From a virus, in IMG/VR virus record IMGVR_UViG_3300009034_004109, positions 1-20,498 of that record: 20,498 nucleotides of DNA; one strand, 5' to 3'. The notes beneath the pieces were generated by a model that worked only from the letters and a program-made list of their open reading frames with translations, was not told the origin of the DNA and did no database searches. A program made the translations under genes and the position numbers. Positions 7,597 through 15,372 of this stretch are shown here, piece after piece. Position 1 is the stretch's first letter, and each line of letters begins with the position of its first letter.

Positions 7597-7625
7597 ATAG
7601 TACTAAAATTGCTGTTTATTGTCAA
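7597..7625 (-). promoter_or_regulatory. Sigma-70-type promoter downstream of the capsid gene
   Basis: Minus strand: perfect -35 TTGACA (7620-7625), 17-base spacer and -10 TACTAT (7597-7602). It lies just after the capsid terminator, so it would restart transcription toward the micro-ORFs, the CxxC gene and the fibre region. Confidence 0.6.
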
Positions 7626-7629
7626 GACA

Positions 7630-7664
7630 TAAAAAAAGAAGTCCAGGCCGTAGCACCGGACTTC
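7630..7664 (-). terminator. Rho-independent terminator after the major capsid gene
   Basis: The minus-strand RNA folds as GAAGUCC, a 13-base loop and GGACUUC, followed directly by a run of seven U. It lies about 30 bases past the capsid gene stop. It would end, or partly attenuate, the capsid transcript. Confidence 0.8.
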
Positions 7665-7692
7665 ACATATTATAAGATCTGTGTCAAGGACT

Positions 7693-8703
7693 TTATTGTA
7701 ATTGGAATTGCTGACACTGGTCAGTGTCTGCGATAATTCCTCCGTAAATCGCCCAAACGCTCTGCACTCTATTAAGTGAAAGTATATCCATCTCTGGCCC
7801 ATAAGTAGTAGGTGCCATACCTTCTGCACGCTGTATTTTGTTTCCACCTAACACAAGACATGGTGATCTGGCTGTAATAAATCTGTTGAATGTTGCAATG
7901 GTTTCGATGTTATAGTTTACGGTATCTCCTGTACGTCCAGCAGTAGCTAATTGAGCAGTTGTTACTGCCATAGCAGCCATAATCCTATTTTTATCACGGG
8001 GATTATAATACATTATAAGCCGTGCATTTGCTGTATCTCCGTATCCTTTGTTTCTACACCTATTTGTCAACTGGAATGCAGCTTCATTAATTGTTTGTAC
8101 ATCACGTTGTAATTGTCCATCTGCTGCCACTCCTTGATAAGCTGTTACATTAAGTGCACACGCAGCAGCTATCAACGCATAGAAATTATCAGCTTTATTC
8201 ACCCAAAATTTATTCCGGAATGTTTCTGCCAGATCTAACATAGCTCCTACTTTTCTATACCGTATCATTTTGTCAGTCCAGCCGATAGCGCCACCATAAT
8301 AATCAACATAAGCCGTTACTTTACTTCCTGTAAAACCTGCAACATCAAGTCTCTGGCCTTCTTCAATCTGAATGAATACAAGCGAATTTGCAGCATTATA
8401 AATTTCCCAAGCATCCTGATTAGGTCCTAATGGAATCTCTCGGAATACCCGTTCATATCCTAAGTCAAAATTTTGACTTTCAATTGTTACATTAAAAGAA
8501 TCTTTTGTGACAATCGGGAAATCACTTGATACTGTTATTCCTGTATGTTGTGCTTGTATTTTTCTCAAAAGACGTCTGGGTTTATTAAGAAAGGCATTCA
8601 TAGCAATTATACATTTTTCAATTTCTGGTTTATTTTTTTCTTTTAAACCTAATTCAAGTTTTTCAAAAAACTTTAAATCATCTTTACAAATTATTTTACT
8701 CAT
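7693..8703 (-). CDS. Putative major capsid protein (336 aa)
   Basis: A 336-aa protein of the size and composition of HK97-fold capsid proteins. It has a charged N-terminal helix (about 1-50), a mixed alpha/beta core with Gly/Tyr turns (AYVDYYGGAIGWTDKMIRY) and a long Ala-rich helix (NFYALIAAACALNVTAY). A C-terminal beta region ends near VQSVWAIYGGIIADTDQCQQ. Strong expression is indicated by an AAAGGAGG ribosome site and a dedicated terminator. It follows a DUF2190-like decoration gene and a protease/scaffold gene, the usual capsid order. Identity is inferred from context, size and composition more than a specific motif. GC is higher than in the small neighbouring genes, as for many conserved structural genes. 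Confidence 0.75.
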   Translation of the reverse strand: MSKIICKDDLKFFEKLELGLKEKNKPEIEKCIIAMNAFLNKPRRLLRKIQAQHTGITVSSDFPIVTKDSFNVTIESQNFDLGYERVFREIPLGPNQDAWEIYNAANSLVFIQIEEGQRLDVAGFTGSKVTAYVDYYGGAIGWTDKMIRYRKVGAMLDLAETFRNKFWVNKADNFYALIAAACALNVTAYQGVAADGQLQRDVQTINEAAFQLTNRCRNKGYGDTANARLIMYYNPRDKNRIMAAMAVTTAQLATAGRTGDTVNYNIETIATFNRFITARSPCLVLGGNKIQRAEGMAPTTYGPEMDILSLNRVQSVWAIYGGIIADTDQCQQFQLQ

Positions 8704-8717
8704 TATTGCCTCCTTTC

Positions 8718-9119
8718 TTAATTATCCCTATCAGCGTGATTATACTCATCACCGATAAACTCTATTAATACTTGATCATCATTTGCGTCTGCATTTCGTT
8801 TTGCAATACCACAAAAATAATAATCAGTTCCTATAGTTCCAGTTGGATTCGCAGTAACAAGACCAGATCCAATATTATAATATACTTCTTGGCCTGCTAA
8901 TATAGCCTCACCACTTCCTATCTCTTTATGAGCCCATACTTGATCACACCAATATACAAATGTTATTTCTTCACCCGCTATAGTTGCTTCCGTTCCTTTG
9001 AAATAATAACCGAAAACATCTTGAACAATAGCAGCTTGTCCTTTTACAACAATAGTAGCAGGAATTATGTCAAATAATTCTCTATAAGACACAGATTGAC
9101 TCTGTGCTTGATAAAACAT
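8718..9119 (-). CDS. DUF2190-like capsid decoration protein (133 aa)
   Basis: A 133-aa all-beta protein. The pattern AGQEVYYNIGSGLVTANPTG, then a GTDYYFCGIA turn and a final QVLIEFIGDE strand, is close to the DUF2190 family of small head-stabilising or decoration proteins. These bind the outside of HK97-type capsids. It sits between the protease/scaffold gene and the capsid gene, where decoration genes usually lie. An AAAGAGG ribosome site precedes the ATG. A second related protein is encoded at 11465-11908. Confidence 0.65.
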   Translation of the reverse strand: MFYQAQSQSVSYRELFDIIPATIVVKGQAAIVQDVFGYYFKGTEATIAGEEITFVYWCDQVWAHKEIGSGEAILAGQEVYYNIGSGLVTANPTGTIGTDYYFCGIAKRNADANDDQVLIEFIGDEYNHADRDN

Positions 9120-9149
9120 AATTTTACCTCTTTAATAAATAAATTGTTT

Positions 9150-10937
9150 CTATTCTACATAATCCTCTTCAAGCAATTCATTATTTTCTGCTTTCGTTAA
9201 ATCTCCCCCTACTCCTTTATTATCCCCATCAACTTGATTTATATCAAAATCAGGATTTGCTATTTTTGCAGCAAATTGAAAATCTTCCGTTTTTTCTGCT
9301 ATATAATCTTGTAATGCTTTTTCAGAAAGATCATCAATTTTGTTTTTTTCTTTTTCAAATTTCTTTGTTATAAATTGTGATATTTCCTTTGGTGTTTTAG
9401 AATCTTTTAATAATTTATCAATCTGTTTTGTTGCAGTTGACAAATTGCTTGCCCGTTCAAACTCTTTAAGTTTTTTAGCTTTTTTTTCATTATCTTCTTT
9501 AAGTAAATTAAGTTCATTAAATAATACACCAAATTCATTATCACGTTGCAAATCATCTTTTGATAAAAATTGACTTGGATAAATTCTCTTACTATTAATT
9601 TCTTTTTGAATTAATTTCACAAATTCATCGAAAGTCAAAGTGATCTCATCAGCTTTACCATATTGAACTTGAAAATTATTTGTTTTTTGCGTTTTTACGA
9701 CAGTATCTTTTCCAGTACTATCATTTGTTTTTCCTTCTCCAGGCATATTATCTTCTCCTAAATTATTATTTTCGTCTTCTCCAGACGATTCAAATGCTTG
9801 TATATATCCTAACCGTTTAGCACCAGAAAATGCAGGCATTTCCTCTTTTGAATTTCCAAGTGCTATCCCGGTCATTTTTTTTATTGTATCTGCAATCAAT
9901 TTTCCAGCTTGACCAAATATAAACCATTCACTTTCTTGACTGCATACATCTAATTCTTTTATATCTTCCCTTACATCAGGTGGATGGTATCCAATTACTA
10001 ATTGATGTAATTTACCTTCTATTTCTTTTTGAAAACTATGTATCACTTTCCCTAATACTTTTCTCCCAGAATGTGAATTATCTTTATTATGACCTCTAAA
10101 AAATTTAATACCTCTCATTATTATATTTTTCATGCTTTGTATTGCACGTTCAGGCCAGCTTATTTTTTTTGACCCTTCTCCTATTACTACAGGTGAACTT
10201 TCACCTGTATGGCAAATTGAATACATAGTAAAAAATGGATGTGGATCCTTTTCTTTTATCTTATTTAATATTTTTTCAGGAATATTTGAAATTATTTCAT
10301 TTTGTGAAAATGCAAACAATCTTTTATTTATAAGTTTAATGCAAAATGCTTGTACTTTTTCTCTTAATTGATCAAATAATTTGCCTGCCGCATTCAATAT
10401 GTTTGTTTGATTTTGCTGTCCTGATCTTGATCGTATTGCTCGCAATGCACTTCTGTATACTTTCCCATTTTTCCCGAATGGATATCTATAATATTGTCTT
10501 GTATCTTTTTCATATTGTGTATCAATTGCAAGATGCCATTTAGAAAATTCATTCCAATTTTCATCAGGTCCTAGTATTTTATTTTTATCCGCTGTTTCAA
10601 AACTCCATTGTGATGTATTATCAATCTTTCCTTGTCCTATTAAACTTTTAGCATTTTTTAAACCTGTAGAATTAACTTTTATTGTATCACTAAAAGCTTC
10701 AATCGCTTTTTCAAAAAGAATAGGTTTTATATTATGATCTTTTAACCATTTTCTGGCTTGTTCTGCCGTATATTTGTCTTTATCGAATCTATAAGCTTGC
10801 GTTGTAGTTGTATCTTGCCCTTTTAATCTTCCAATAATTATGTCTATTCCAGAAGTAATATTTTTCCTTCTAAAACTATCTTTCTGAAATAATGAAGGAT
10901 CCTTCATACGAGCAGCATGTTCGTTTGGATAAGGCAT
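9150..10937 (-). CDS. Prohead protease / scaffold fusion (595 aa)
   Basis: A 595-aa protein in three parts. The N-terminus carries a motif frequent in phage head-assembly proteins: PYPNEHAARMKDPSLF, then QAYRF and ARKWLKDH (residues 2-68). A second conserved block is at about 133-185 (KWHLAID to RSRSGQQN). The middle (about 295-382) has VIHSF, HQLVIGY and ELDVCSQESE (S333), then ALGNS and FSGAKRLGYIQAF, matching the pattern I know from phage prohead proteases; H300 or H311 and S333 are catalytic candidates. After an acidic linker (about 383-425), residues 430-580 are coiled-coil and Lys/Glu-rich, as in scaffolding delta domains. Self-cleavage would release a scaffold. Ribosome site GGGAGG. 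Protease class is not proven from sequence alone. Confidence 0.65.
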   Translation of the reverse strand: MPYPNEHAARMKDPSLFQKDSFRRKNITSGIDIIIGRLKGQDTTTTQAYRFDKDKYTAEQARKWLKDHNIKPILFEKAIEAFSDTIKVNSTGLKNAKSLIGQGKIDNTSQWSFETADKNKILGPDENWNEFSKWHLAIDTQYEKDTRQYYRYPFGKNGKVYRSALRAIRSRSGQQNQTNILNAAGKLFDQLREKVQAFCIKLINKRLFAFSQNEIISNIPEKILNKIKEKDPHPFFTMYSICHTGESSPVVIGEGSKKISWPERAIQSMKNIIMRGIKFFRGHNKDNSHSGRKVLGKVIHSFQKEIEGKLHQLVIGYHPPDVREDIKELDVCSQESEWFIFGQAGKLIADTIKKMTGIALGNSKEEMPAFSGAKRLGYIQAFESSGEDENNNLGEDNMPGEGKTNDSTGKDTVVKTQKTNNFQVQYGKADEITLTFDEFVKLIQKEINSKRIYPSQFLSKDDLQRDNEFGVLFNELNLLKEDNEKKAKKLKEFERASNLSTATKQIDKLLKDSKTPKEISQFITKKFEKEKNKIDDLSEKALQDYIAEKTEDFQFAAKIANPDFDINQVDGDNKGVGGDLTKAENNELLEEDYVE

Positions 10938-10951
10938 ATAAAACCTCCCGA

Positions 10952-11242
10952 TTATGTAACATTCTTTTTCCTTTCTCGGGTAGTTTTCTGTTCTGCCTTA
11001 TTTGTATCTACTTTTTTTTCATTCTTTTGTTTTTCTTTTATATTTGATTTGATATTATCAATTACTCTTTTAATATCCTTTTTTTCAATTGGTCTTTTAT
11101 TGGGTATAATATTATGAGTTGATATTACTTTACTTTGATCTATATCTTTTAATGGAAAATCTTTTAACTCATAATTTTTATCTTTCCCTGTCATTTTTTG
11201 TTTTATATCTTGTGTGTCTACTGTTGTTATTATCTCTGCCAT
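10952..11242 (-). CDS. Charged hypothetical protein (96 aa)
   Basis: Unrecognised. Very rich in Lys (about one fifth), with Thr, Asp and Glu. The C-terminal half looks disordered or helical (KEKQKNEKKVDTNKAEQKTT). It has a GTGAGGT ribosome site. Placed between small virion genes and the protease/scaffold gene, it may bind DNA or act in head assembly, but there is no direct evidence. Confidence 0.6.
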   Translation of the reverse strand: MAEIITTVDTQDIKQKMTGKDKNYELKDFPLKDIDQSKVISTHNIIPNKRPIEKKDIKRVIDNIKSNIKEKQKNEKKVDTNKAEQKTTRERKKNVT

Positions 11243-11253
11243 AAAAACCTCAC

Positions 11254-11454
11254 TTATTCAACATTTACAAATATTTCATTCTCTTTAAAATCTACATTTC
11301 TTACTCTTCTATTCCGACCTTTTACTTTTATATTTATTCCTGGAGTATACATTTTCATATCATGACTGGTAAATTCATCTAACACTTTTCCAGAAACAAT
11401 TCCTTTTTTATTATCTCTTGACATTTTAGCTTCACAAATTTTATAAGTATACAT
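11254..11454 (-). CDS. Hypothetical protein (66 aa)
   Basis: Unrecognised small basic protein, predicted mostly beta (SGKVLDEFTSHDMKMYTPG, then NIKVKGRNRRVRNV). An ideal ribosome site, AAAGGAG, lies upstream of the ATG. It sits directly after the decoration-like gene at 11465-11908. Its small size and arrangement fit an accessory virion protein. Confidence 0.6.
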   Translation of the reverse strand: MYTYKICEAKMSRDNKKGIVSGKVLDEFTSHDMKMYTPGINIKVKGRNRRVRNVDFKENEIFVNVE

Positions 11455-11464
11455 CTTTTCTCCT

Positions 11465-11908
11465 TTAATTAAAATGTACTATTGTTTTCGCCAATCCTGG
11501 TCCTGTTATTGATTCTAGCGGATGACCTATCTCTTGAAAATGTTTATCCGTTGAAAACGGAGGTACTGGCAATGCTTCATTTATGGCTTGTCCATCCGGT
11601 TTTCCTTCTGCTATTGTTGACATTCTTGAAAATGTACCTCTTGCCACATTTGTAGCATAATAAACATCAGTTATACCAGTAATAACAATATACATATATT
11701 CTCCATCTTGTATTCCATCTGTATATACAATTCCGACAGGATCAGGATTACCACCTGGTATATATTTTACACCATTATCTACATTATCATCTATTTTTAC
11801 AATATATCCTTTTTTTGATGGCGCTCCAGTTTTATTAATTACTCTTATTGCAATTCCACCTTCAGGCGTATTAAATACATTTTGTGAATTTAATTTTTCC
11901 CATGCCAT
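11465..11908 (-). CDS. DUF2190-like decoration or spike protein (147 aa)
   Basis: A 147-aa beta protein with a recognisable phage pattern: PEGGIAIRVINKTGAPSKKG, DPVGIVYTDGIQDGEYMYIV, then HFQEIGHPLES and a C-terminal AKTIVHFN. I associate this arrangement (early GG.AIR..N.TG, late EIGH.LE and terminal HFN) with small capsid-surface proteins near DUF2190. It is one of at least two candidate decoration proteins in this operon. The ribosome site is weak (AGGGAA), and the gene follows the 82-aa gene by only a few bases, so re-initiation is likely. Confidence 0.6.
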   Translation of the reverse strand: MAWEKLNSQNVFNTPEGGIAIRVINKTGAPSKKGYIVKIDDNVDNGVKYIPGGNPDPVGIVYTDGIQDGEYMYIVITGITDVYYATNVARGTFSRMSTIAEGKPDGQAINEALPVPPFSTDKHFQEIGHPLESITGPGLAKTIVHFN

Positions 11909-11912
11909 CTCA

Positions 11913-12161
11913 TTATTCCCTGCAAACTAATCTATAAGCTACTGTTGTAGTAACTGTAATCGTATTAAAAAAAACAAAATCATCATCAAACTTTTCATTT
12001 GGTTTTACAGTTATTGTAATATTATTTACTGTAAATGTCAAGTCACTAACACCATCATTTATTATTGCTAATGATATCCAGTTTCCAGAACTTTTATTAT
12101 ACGTATTTGTTGTATTGTCTGAATAATAATTTACAACATTTCCGCTTGGTTTAGGTGTCAT
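11913..12161 (-). CDS. Small beta-rich virion protein candidate (82 aa)
   Basis: An 82-aa Asn/Thr-rich protein of alternating strands (WISLAIINDGVSDLTFTVNN, ITITVKPNEKFDDDF, ITVTTTVAYRLV). It resembles many small phage surface or head-fibre-base proteins that contain the phrase 'N.G...LTFT.N..TITV.P.E.F'. It has a CAGGAG ribosome site and overlaps the preceding gene by 11 bases. Function inferred from pattern and its place beside the decoration-like gene. Confidence 0.6.
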   Translation of the reverse strand: MTPKPSGNVVNYYSDNTTNTYNKSSGNWISLAIINDGVSDLTFTVNNITITVKPNEKFDDDFVFFNTITVTTTVAYRLVCRE

Positions 12162-12333
12162 TTATTACTCCTGATTTAATATTTATTTTATCTTTTTTAA
12201 ATTCACATTTATTATATTCCCACATTTCACAATTTTCTTTTTGACATTTAATTTCGATCAATTTCCAATATTTTCCATGTTCATCTTCTAAAAATATTAC
12301 TGTTGATAATAATGGACATAATTTCTTACTCAT
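12151..12333 (-). CDS. Cys-rich small protein, possible metal binder (60 aa)
   Basis: A 60-aa protein with four cysteines. They lie in CPLLS near the N-terminus and in CQKENCEMWEYNKC near the middle, the last with a Trp between Cys residues. The C...C.x4.C.x6-7.C layout resembles small phage proteins with a CxWW-like cluster thought to bind zinc or an Fe-S centre. It overlaps both neighbours (8 and 11 bases). The ribosome site is GAGGAT. No function known to me. Confidence 0.6.
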   Translation of the reverse strand: MSKKLCPLLSTVIFLEDEHGKYWKLIEIKCQKENCEMWEYNKCEFKKDKINIKSGVINDT

Positions 12334-12889
12334 TTATTATCCTCACAATCCATGATGTATCTTGAAATATTTTCTGTGGTTTCCCAAATATTTTGTTAAC
12401 TGCTTTTACAACTCCTGGGAATCGTTTTTCATAATCATGTCCACAAATAAATCTTTTAGGAATATCTTTCCAAGTTAATATATCTTCTAAAGCATCATTA
12501 AATAAATGTTTTGCATCGATATATATAATATCTGGAAAAATATCATCATTTATCTTTTCATTCGATCCATGATCTTGATATATTTTTGCAGCTTCAATAC
12601 TGCTCATTTTACTTTTACATATTACACCATGATATTTTTTTTGTCTACTATCAAATATCTTTTCTACTTCTTTCATATCATATTTATCTGTTATACCGCC
12701 TATATTATTTTTCCACATATCAACACAAATAACTTTATTGAATCGTTTTGCGAATATTTCGGAAGCACATCCGGTCCATACTCCTATCTCAATTATTTTC
12801 ATCATACGTACAGGTGAAAATTTATCTATCCATTCTATCATATCTATAAGACCTTGTTTATATTTTTCTGTACGTTCTGGTATCTTCAT
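12326..12889 (-). CDS. Class I SAM-dependent methyltransferase-like protein
   Basis: A 187-aa protein. Residues about 30-60 form a Rossmann motif I and acidic strand two (IIEIGVWTGCASEIFAKRF, then VICVDMW), as in Methyltransf_24-like enzymes. A later DIIYIDAKHLFNDALEDI matches the motif IV/V region (Y-I-D-x-x-H) common in sugar or small-molecule methyltransferases. It may act with the glycosyltransferase fusion at 231-1994 to modify a glycan or virion protein; that link is inference. It overlaps the 89-aa gene by four bases and has a weak ribosome site, so it is probably translated by coupling. Confidence 0.7.
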   Translation of the reverse strand: MKIPERTEKYKQGLIDMIEWIDKFSPVRMMKIIEIGVWTGCASEIFAKRFNKVICVDMWKNNIGGITDKYDMKEVEKIFDSRQKKYHGVICKSKMSSIEAAKIYQDHGSNEKINDDIFPDIIYIDAKHLFNDALEDILTWKDIPKRFICGHDYEKRFPGVVKAVNKIFGKPQKIFQDTSWIVRIINE

Positions 12890-13155
12890 ATATTTATTTT
12901 ATCAAATTCAAGTCTCTGGTCTTCTTCAATTTCTTTAAATTTTAATGAAGATCTTAATCTTCCTGTTATTACAGGTTTTATATTTATATAATCTAATGTC
13001 CCTTTTTGTTTATATACAATCTCTTTAGCAGCCATAATTATCTTTCTTGGTATTGGCGCAGGCGGTATAATAGATAATTGATATTCTCTATACGCTTCTC
13101 TATATAATTTGTCATTTCGCATACACCATTCATGATTTTCTCCAAAGTTATTCAT
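12886..13155 (-). CDS. Hypothetical protein (89 aa)
   Basis: Unrecognised. The N-terminus is rich in Glu, Tyr and Arg (WCMRNDKLYREAYREYQ), then a PPAPIPRK proline segment and a basic C-terminal half. It overlaps the portal stop by 8 bases and has its own AAGGAAAAG site. Directly downstream of the portal gene, it may be a portal-linked accessory protein; no motif supports a precise role. Confidence 0.6.
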   Translation of the reverse strand: MNNFGENHEWCMRNDKLYREAYREYQLSIIPPAPIPRKIIMAAKEIVYKQKGTLDYINIKPVITGRLRSSLKFKEIEEDQRLEFDKINI

Positions 13156-14533
13156 TCTTTTCCTTCATATCTTTATCACTTTCATCTCCATATTCATCTT
13201 TATCAAATTCATTACCAAATTTGTTCATTATATTTTCTGCTGCTTTTTGTTTTTCGGCTTCAATCAATTGTTTTTCAAATAATGGATTTATCCCTGGTAC
13301 TTTATTTCTTACACTATCTTTTGAAATATAATTCATTTCTGCTAATGGTATCCATGTTTCTTGTAATTGCTTTAAAGCCGCATAAGAAATCAAAGGTAAT
13401 CGTATTTCAAATTCTTCATTATCTAAATTTATTGTTTTCCAATTTTCATATCCCAATTTATAACCAATTCTACCGGCTTTTAATACTAATTCCGTAAATG
13501 CTTCTTTCCAAATTTCACGTTCCTGAATTGTTGCTGCATTTATAGTTTCTGCCATATTCTCGGCAGTTGCACGATTACTTAATAATTCAGGCCATGCAAG
13601 CCAGTGAACAGGTATGCCGGTATTGATAGATATTATTCTACATGCTATAATCAATTCTGTTTTTAGTTGATCGCTTGCTCCCGTAGGAGGTCCTATCAAA
13701 GATAAATCAGCAGTCCCAGCATAAGATGTACCAATTTTCCAATTTGCAGCAACTAATAATTTATTCAATGCTGATGCTTCCGCTTTGGTTGCGGTTTTAA
13801 ACCATGCCATTATTTTAGCCCACAAATGATTATTCCATCTCAAATCATATTTTATACGGCTTGCATTTTCAATATCAGTGAGACAATTGCCTATGACTGG
13901 CATTGTATTATTTATTTTATCAGGTGTACCACCAAGTTTTACATATACTAAATTTTTCATTGCTGCGATTGCTTGATCTTTCTTTTCATTTTCAGATTTG
14001 TATGTAACTTGTTTTATAACTTGATTATCATTTTCTTTCATTTCAACATTATAAGGATTTGAAACGCAATAGAAATTTCTTACTTGTATTGTTTCTGTTT
14101 TATTATCTGGCTTTAAGACCATAAGATCTTTACCTTCTAATTCTCCTATTTTAATATTTTCAAATAATTTACTTCCTTCTAATAATTTATTAGCTTTTAA
14201 AAAATTATTTATAGCTTCTGCCACTTTTTCTTTTTTTGCTATTACTGTGATGCCACCACCACAAATAAATGATATTCTTGTACGAACAACATTTCTTAGA
14301 AATTCACCACCATAATCTTTACTATTATTATACATATCATATATGGCTTGAACAGTTGCTTTATAAGTTTTGTAACTATTTCTTTTTAAAGTTGTATCAG
14401 TTACATTTGTACCGGTAATTGTAGTACTTAACAAATCATCTCTACTACCTTCGGTAGATGCTTGTATTTTTTTTAACTTTGCTTGATCTTTCTTTATCCG
14501 CTTTTTTAACTTTTCTATTTGTTTATCATTCAT
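13148..14533 (-). CDS. Portal protein
   Basis: A 461-aa portal protein. Residues 1-25 are a Lys-rich helix. Around residues 80-100 FLRNVVRTRISFICGGG matches the early portal wing region. Residues about 306-345 contain the family hallmark: ISINTGIPVHWLAWPELLS, NRATAENMAE and a following helix, the clip/stem area of many siphophage and myophage portals. The C-terminus is acidic and charged, as usual. The protein forms the ring through which DNA is packaged and released. It lies downstream of terminase but is separated from it by the Ro60/Y-RNA insert. The ATG lacks a ribosome site and overlaps a 36-aa leader ORF by 8 bases. Confidence 0.85.
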   Translation of the reverse strand: MNDKQIEKLKKRIKKDQAKLKKIQASTEGSRDDLLSTTITGTNVTDTTLKRNSYKTYKATVQAIYDMYNNSKDYGGEFLRNVVRTRISFICGGGITVIAKKEKVAEAINNFLKANKLLEGSKLFENIKIGELEGKDLMVLKPDNKTETIQVRNFYCVSNPYNVEMKENDNQVIKQVTYKSENEKKDQAIAAMKNLVYVKLGGTPDKINNTMPVIGNCLTDIENASRIKYDLRWNNHLWAKIMAWFKTATKAEASALNKLLVAANWKIGTSYAGTADLSLIGPPTGASDQLKTELIIACRIISINTGIPVHWLAWPELLSNRATAENMAETINAATIQEREIWKEAFTELVLKAGRIGYKLGYENWKTINLDNEEFEIRLPLISYAALKQLQETWIPLAEMNYISKDSVRNKVPGINPLFEKQLIEAEKQKAAENIMNKFGNEFDKDEYGDESDKDMKEKNE

Positions 14534-14636
14534 ATTTATAATTTATTGGTATTATATAACATATTTCCCATTCTTCATAACATCCCAATAAGCCTTTATT
14601 TTCCGGTTTGGTTTGATATCTTTTTAAGAAATCCAT
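14526..14636 (-). CDS. 36-aa leader ORF overlapping the portal start
   Basis: A frame beginning MDFLKRYQTKPENKG and ending in NYKYE overlaps the portal ATG by 8 bases. It has no ribosome site. A strong promoter ends 7 bases before its ATG, so it would be read from a near-leaderless mRNA. Since the portal ATG itself lacks a ribosome site, translation of this ORF may deliver ribosomes to the portal. It is acidic-aromatic in its second half (CYEEWEICYIIP). No family known. Confidence 0.45.
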   Translation of the reverse strand: MDFLKRYQTKPENKGLLGCYEEWEICYIIPINYKYE

Positions 14637-14643
14637 TATTATT

Positions 14644-14672
14644 ATTTTAACAGTTTTTTTATTTACTGTCAA
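14644..14672 (-). promoter_or_regulatory. Strong promoter for the portal/head operon
   Basis: Minus strand: perfect -35 TTGACA (14667-14672), 17-base spacer, extended TGT and -10 TAAAAT (14644-14649), five of six consensus. An imperfect palindrome, ACAGT-N10-ACTGT, runs from inside the -35 hexamer through the spacer and could be a repressor site. The predicted start lies at or next to the ATG of the 36-aa leader ORF. Confidence 0.75.
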
Positions 14673-14721
14673 TAAAATAATAATCCTTTCTTATAGTAAT
14701 TAAACTCATATTTCAAACTTC

Positions 14722-14949
14722 TTATCTTTTTTCATCAATATCAATAGAATCTACTAACTTTTTTATATTCTTAAGCTGTTTTAATAAAGAATAAGTTCTG
14801 CCCGCATGAATCATTATCCAATCTTTATTATCCTTTACTTTCACTGTTAAATTTATTGTACCTGTTACATATGGTATAGTAATTTTACATAAATAAGCTA
14901 TTTTTTCAAGTATCTTTAGTCTTTCTTGTTCATTCTTGCTTTTCTTCAA
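14722..14949 (-). CDS. Hypothetical protein (75 aa)
   Basis: Unrecognised. Charged N-terminal helix (MKKSKNEQERLKILEKIAYL), then a short beta region (TGTINLTVKVKDNKDWIMIH) and a Leu/Lys-rich helix. It overlaps the upstream 76-aa gene by 20 bases. It is the last gene before the portal promoter. An early or regulatory function is possible, but nothing in the sequence shows it. Confidence 0.55.
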   Translation of the reverse strand: MKKSKNEQERLKILEKIAYLCKITIPYVTGTINLTVKVKDNKDWIMIHAGRTYSLLKQLKNIKKLVDSIDIDEKR

Positions 14950-15160
14950 TTTCTATATCCTCAAATGGTAAAACAAAAATGCCTTTATTAATGTTTATAT
15001 AAGACTCTGTAAGATTATAATCTTTATATTTCTTATTCAATTCATCCCATACTTTTTCTTCTTTTTTTTCTATTAAAGTAAGTAATTCTAAAACTTTTCT
15101 TGTCTGTTGTGCGTATTCTTTAAATCTTTCTAAAATTTCCTTATCAAGTGTAATTTTCAT
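14930..15160 (-). CDS. Hypothetical helical protein (76 aa)
   Basis: Unrecognised. Mostly helical and highly charged (ILERFKEYAQQTRKVLELLT), with an acidic C-terminus. An ideal ribosome site, AAAGGAGGATTTA-ATG, decides the start. A 9-bp inverted repeat that can fold in the mRNA ends just before this site. The gene overlaps the next by 20 bases. Function unknown. Confidence 0.6.
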   Translation of the reverse strand: MKITLDKEILERFKEYAQQTRKVLELLTLIEKKEEKVWDELNKKYKDYNLTESYININKGIFVLPFEDIEIEEKQE

Positions 15161-15178
15161 TAAATCCTCCTTTATTAA

Positions 15179-15230
15179 AATAACATAGTTAAGATTCCCC
15201 GTCCTTACCAGTATTTTGTCTTATGTTATT
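15179..15230 (-). repeat. 9-bp inverted repeat in the leader of the 76-aa gene
   Basis: AATAACATA (15179-15187) and TATGTTATT (15222-15230) are perfect complements enclosing a 34-base loop. On the minus-strand RNA the 3' arm is followed by UUAAUAAAGGAGG, the ribosome site of the 76-aa gene. The enclosed sequence is G-rich (GGTAAGGACGGGG), unlike the surroundings, and AAGA/UCUU can extend the stem. It could be a translation control element or small riboregulator. I do not recognise a known riboswitch. Confidence 0.45.
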
Positions 15231-15362
15231 CTTCATAAAATTTCTTTGCTTCTGGATAAGAATTTACTTCCTTCTCTTTTCCTTCTTTTACACATATACA
15301 GAACCGCTGCTACTGCATAAAAAGAATTCCATTGCTTCTTTTATACTATTAACCTTCTTCAT
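15226..15362 (-). pseudogene. 45-aa small gene split by a -1 frameshift
   Basis: A perfect ribosome site (TAAGGAGGATTTG-ATG) starts a frame reading MKKVNSIKEAMEFFLC to SSSGSVYV before a TAA. If one base is regained at GTGTAAAAG (reading GTG-GTA-AAA), translation continues as VKEGKEKEVNSYPEAKKFYE to the TAA at 15226. That gives a coherent 45-aa acidic protein. It is either a recent inactivation, a programmed -1 shift or a one-base sequence error (a missing G). No family known. Confidence 0.5.
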
Positions 15363-15372
15363 CAAATCCTCC

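Noticed and set aside
7539-7847. 102-aa minus-strand ORF overlapping the end of the capsid gene
   Set aside because: It overlaps the capsid coding region in another frame and reads through the terminator hairpin; a shadow frame.
12506-13497. Plus-strand ORFs across the methyltransferase and portal genes
   Set aside because: Phe/Ile/Tyr/Ser-rich antisense translations of well-supported minus-strand genes, without ribosome sites.
14659-14709. 16-aa ORF MSLITIRKDYYFIDSK
   Set aside because: No ribosome site, and it runs into the portal promoter -35 region. It may be chance.
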